Shown: piece by piece, positions 44,829 through 64,000 of the stretch
Position numbering within the stretch: position 1 is the stretch's first letter
How the letters are laid out: every line of letters begins with the position of its first letter
Assembly: GCA_016617855.1 (NCBI GenBank)
Contig: JAECUM010001705.1
Span: 1 to 64,000, forward strand
DNA from: Megalonaias nervosa
Taxonomy: Eukaryota; Mollusca; Bivalvia; Unionida; Unionidae
DNA length: 64,000 nt
Direction of reading: 5' to 3'
Notes under the pieces: generated by a model
What the model saw: the letters and a program-made list of their open reading frames with translations, nothing else
Told to the model about the DNA's origin: nothing
The model's database searches: none
Program-made: the position numbers and the translations under genes

Positions 44829-45310
44829 GGCATGGGGCTGATTACAACTGAAATCGTAATCAAATGTAATCGATTATAGTGTGAGCTGTAGAAGCTCTGT
44901 AATTGTAATCATAATCGTCCGTCACTGGCAGAGTAATCACATAGTGTAATCATGATTACAAATGATTAGAAACAGTAACAACTAAAACTGTTGATGTGAA
45001 TGTGATGTAAACAGTGCCAAGTAGTGCTCATTTGGTATGTTAATTTGTGTGTAAATAACTGTCAATAAATATTTACATAGAGTTAAAATTGTTTGGTTTT
45101 CAGTTATACAGTGTAGGACATCTGCCCAGAACAAAAACAGAGAACAAGCAAATACAAAGCAATCATAATTGTAATCATAATCATTTGTAAGTATTTGTAA
45201 TTGTAGTCATGGTTTCCAAATAAGTGTAACTGTAATCACGATCATCAGTGCCAAACAACCTGTAATTGTAATCGTAATTCTAATTGAGCACTTGTAATTG
45301 ACCCCATGCC
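44829..45310. mobile_element. Non-autonomous inverted-repeat element rich in GTAATC
   Basis: Left end GGCATGGGGCTGATTACAA faces right end TTGTAATTGACCCCATGCC. The interior holds many TGTAATCATAATC-like steps that pair across the centre. 482 bp, no coding sequence. The superfamily is uncertain. Confidence 0.6.
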
Positions 45311-46488
45311 ATAACCACAACAACCCGATTTTAATCAATACTGAATCTTCAATAAATAATGCCAAATTTTATAAATACCAACCAAGAAGTAAGAGATCGT
45401 TTTTTTTTAAAAAAATTAAATATCAGGATGTATTTTGAGAATTTTTTAAACTGGGCCCAGGTTTCTATACCCAGAGGTTTTTCAAAACTTGAAGTGTGGA
45501 TTAATATTATTTTTTTTTAAAACGGGGGCTGAGATTTGGTTATAGAATCCTAGTAAAGTTAAAACTGTAATAATCTGCTTATGCAGAAATAAAGAAAACT
45601 CAAAATTACAATGAACAGGTTTTATTAATCTGGTCTCTGATTACATGATGATTGTCTTCAGTGTAAATTTCTCCTGAAAGATCATCAATTATGAATAGTC
45701 ATGTTTCTGGCATCGGAGAGTCTCATGTTCATAGGCACGTGTAAACATTCATTGTAGACTGATATACATATATCGATTAATAATAATCTGATTCACTCCA
45801 CATTAGATCTGGCATAAAGAATAATATTTTGATAAACAATACAGTCATCACTGCAATGGAAATATATTCAGAAAACATTAAATTCGAACCCATTTTCCTA
45901 ATAATATAGAAAGTGAATGCAGTCATGTAGTCTCCATGAAACCAAATGGTATGACAGATTTACAGTGTTGAAATCTCCAGTACTTTCATGACAGTTTAAT
46001 GCAGACAGGGTTGGGTGTTCTTAATAACAGCCTTGCCTTTTATAGATCATGTAATAAGCATCAAATCTGCAAAAAATATTGAGATCGATAAGCTTAAATA
46101 CAATATATACGTATCTTAATATATTACATCTTTCTCATAAAAAGTTCTCAGGAATTGGTCTGATTTGTTTTTGTACAATTTTACCAATCAGCACTGCTGT
46201 GAAGTAAGTTGTCACAATATCCATTATTCAAAGAATATATTTGTCCACAAACCTCAGATCTTTTTAATTTAAAAATCTGCAACTATGTGACAACAAACAA
46301 TGTCTGCAAGTGTACTGAAATGGTAAACTGTGTTGACCTTTTCCTTCTCAAGTTGAAAACCCTGTTTTCACCAGCCTGAACTGGTGTGAAATAGGCAATC
46401 ACAGTGTGTAACATTCTGAGCCTATTTCATCTAATAAATCCAGTCTTTTGAATAAGTGGCATTCCCATGAAAAAGATTGTCTCCTTTT
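45311..46488. other. Intergenic DNA and probable DDX41 3' untranslated region
   Basis: No coding sequence. A possible minus-strand AATAAA (TTTATT on the plus strand, about 45620) would give DDX41 a 3' UTR of roughly 0.9 kb. Confidence 0.35.
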
Positions 46489-63962
<17,474 letters not shown>

Positions 63963-64000
63963 CTAGGAAAACATATAAAACATATTGAAAATTTAAATCT

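Overview
The window is animal nuclear DNA, most likely from a mollusc (a bivalve is my best guess). Genes are split by GT-AG introns of several kilobases. Microsatellites, tRNA-derived SINEs and small foldback transposons are abundant. The GTGACCTTGACCTTTGACC-type repeat near 58.1 kb is a sequence I associate with bivalve genomes. There is no prokaryotic gene organisation; the phage-like tail-fibre motifs belong to integrated virus-like transposons.

Region 1 (1-20,963) holds two decayed Polinton/Maverick (adintovirus-like) elements in the same orientation. Polinton A (1 to about 5.3 kb, cut by the window edge, AT-rich) keeps a penton-like fragment, a helical virion-type protein and an A32/FtsK-type packaging ATPase on the minus strand. 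On the plus strand it keeps a repeat-built fibre protein and a long helical protein of unknown role. Polinton B (7,197-20,963) is almost complete and bounded by inverted repeats of about 160-180 bp. On the minus strand, from the middle towards the left end, lie the packaging ATPase, two helical proteins, the penton-like minor capsid protein, a small basic protein, the major capsid protein, a small Gly/Ala-rich protein, a pX-like core protein, an adenain-type protease, a zinc-ribbon protein, a phospholipase A2-like protein and the integrase. The fibre gene and a protein-primed family B DNA polymerase are on the plus strand; an HNH endonuclease and a Cys-rich protein are on the minus strand between them. 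Most genes carry stops and frameshifts, and polymerase motif residues are changed. A 900-bp solo LTR splits the major capsid gene and a foldback MITE lies in the penton gene. Between the two Polintons lie microsatellites and a short tandem repeat that looks like another fibre-gene relic.

Region 2 (20,964-42,605) is host sequence with a plus-strand C2H2 zinc-finger gene. Its last exon (41,587-42,605) is clear; four upstream exons are tentative. The candidate intron carries two copies of one pogo/Tigger-like transposon in opposite orientation (26,814-31,628 minus; 32,973-35,740 plus). A different terminal-inverted-repeat element is nested in the first copy, a SINE sits between the copies, and another SINE with target-site duplication lies in the second copy.

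Region 3 (42,606-64,000) holds the 3' six exons of DDX41 on the minus strand, tail to tail with the zinc-finger gene. They encode helicase motifs from SAT to HRIGRTGR and the terminal zinc knuckle; the 5' exons lie beyond the window. Its introns hold a higher-order minisatellite (54.0-54.75 kb), MITEs, SINE copies and degenerate tandem repeats. In the Polintons the recognisable genes would have served replication (polymerase, integrase), capsid building and packaging (capsid proteins, protease, ATPase) and attachment or entry (fibre, phospholipase); all now look like fossils.
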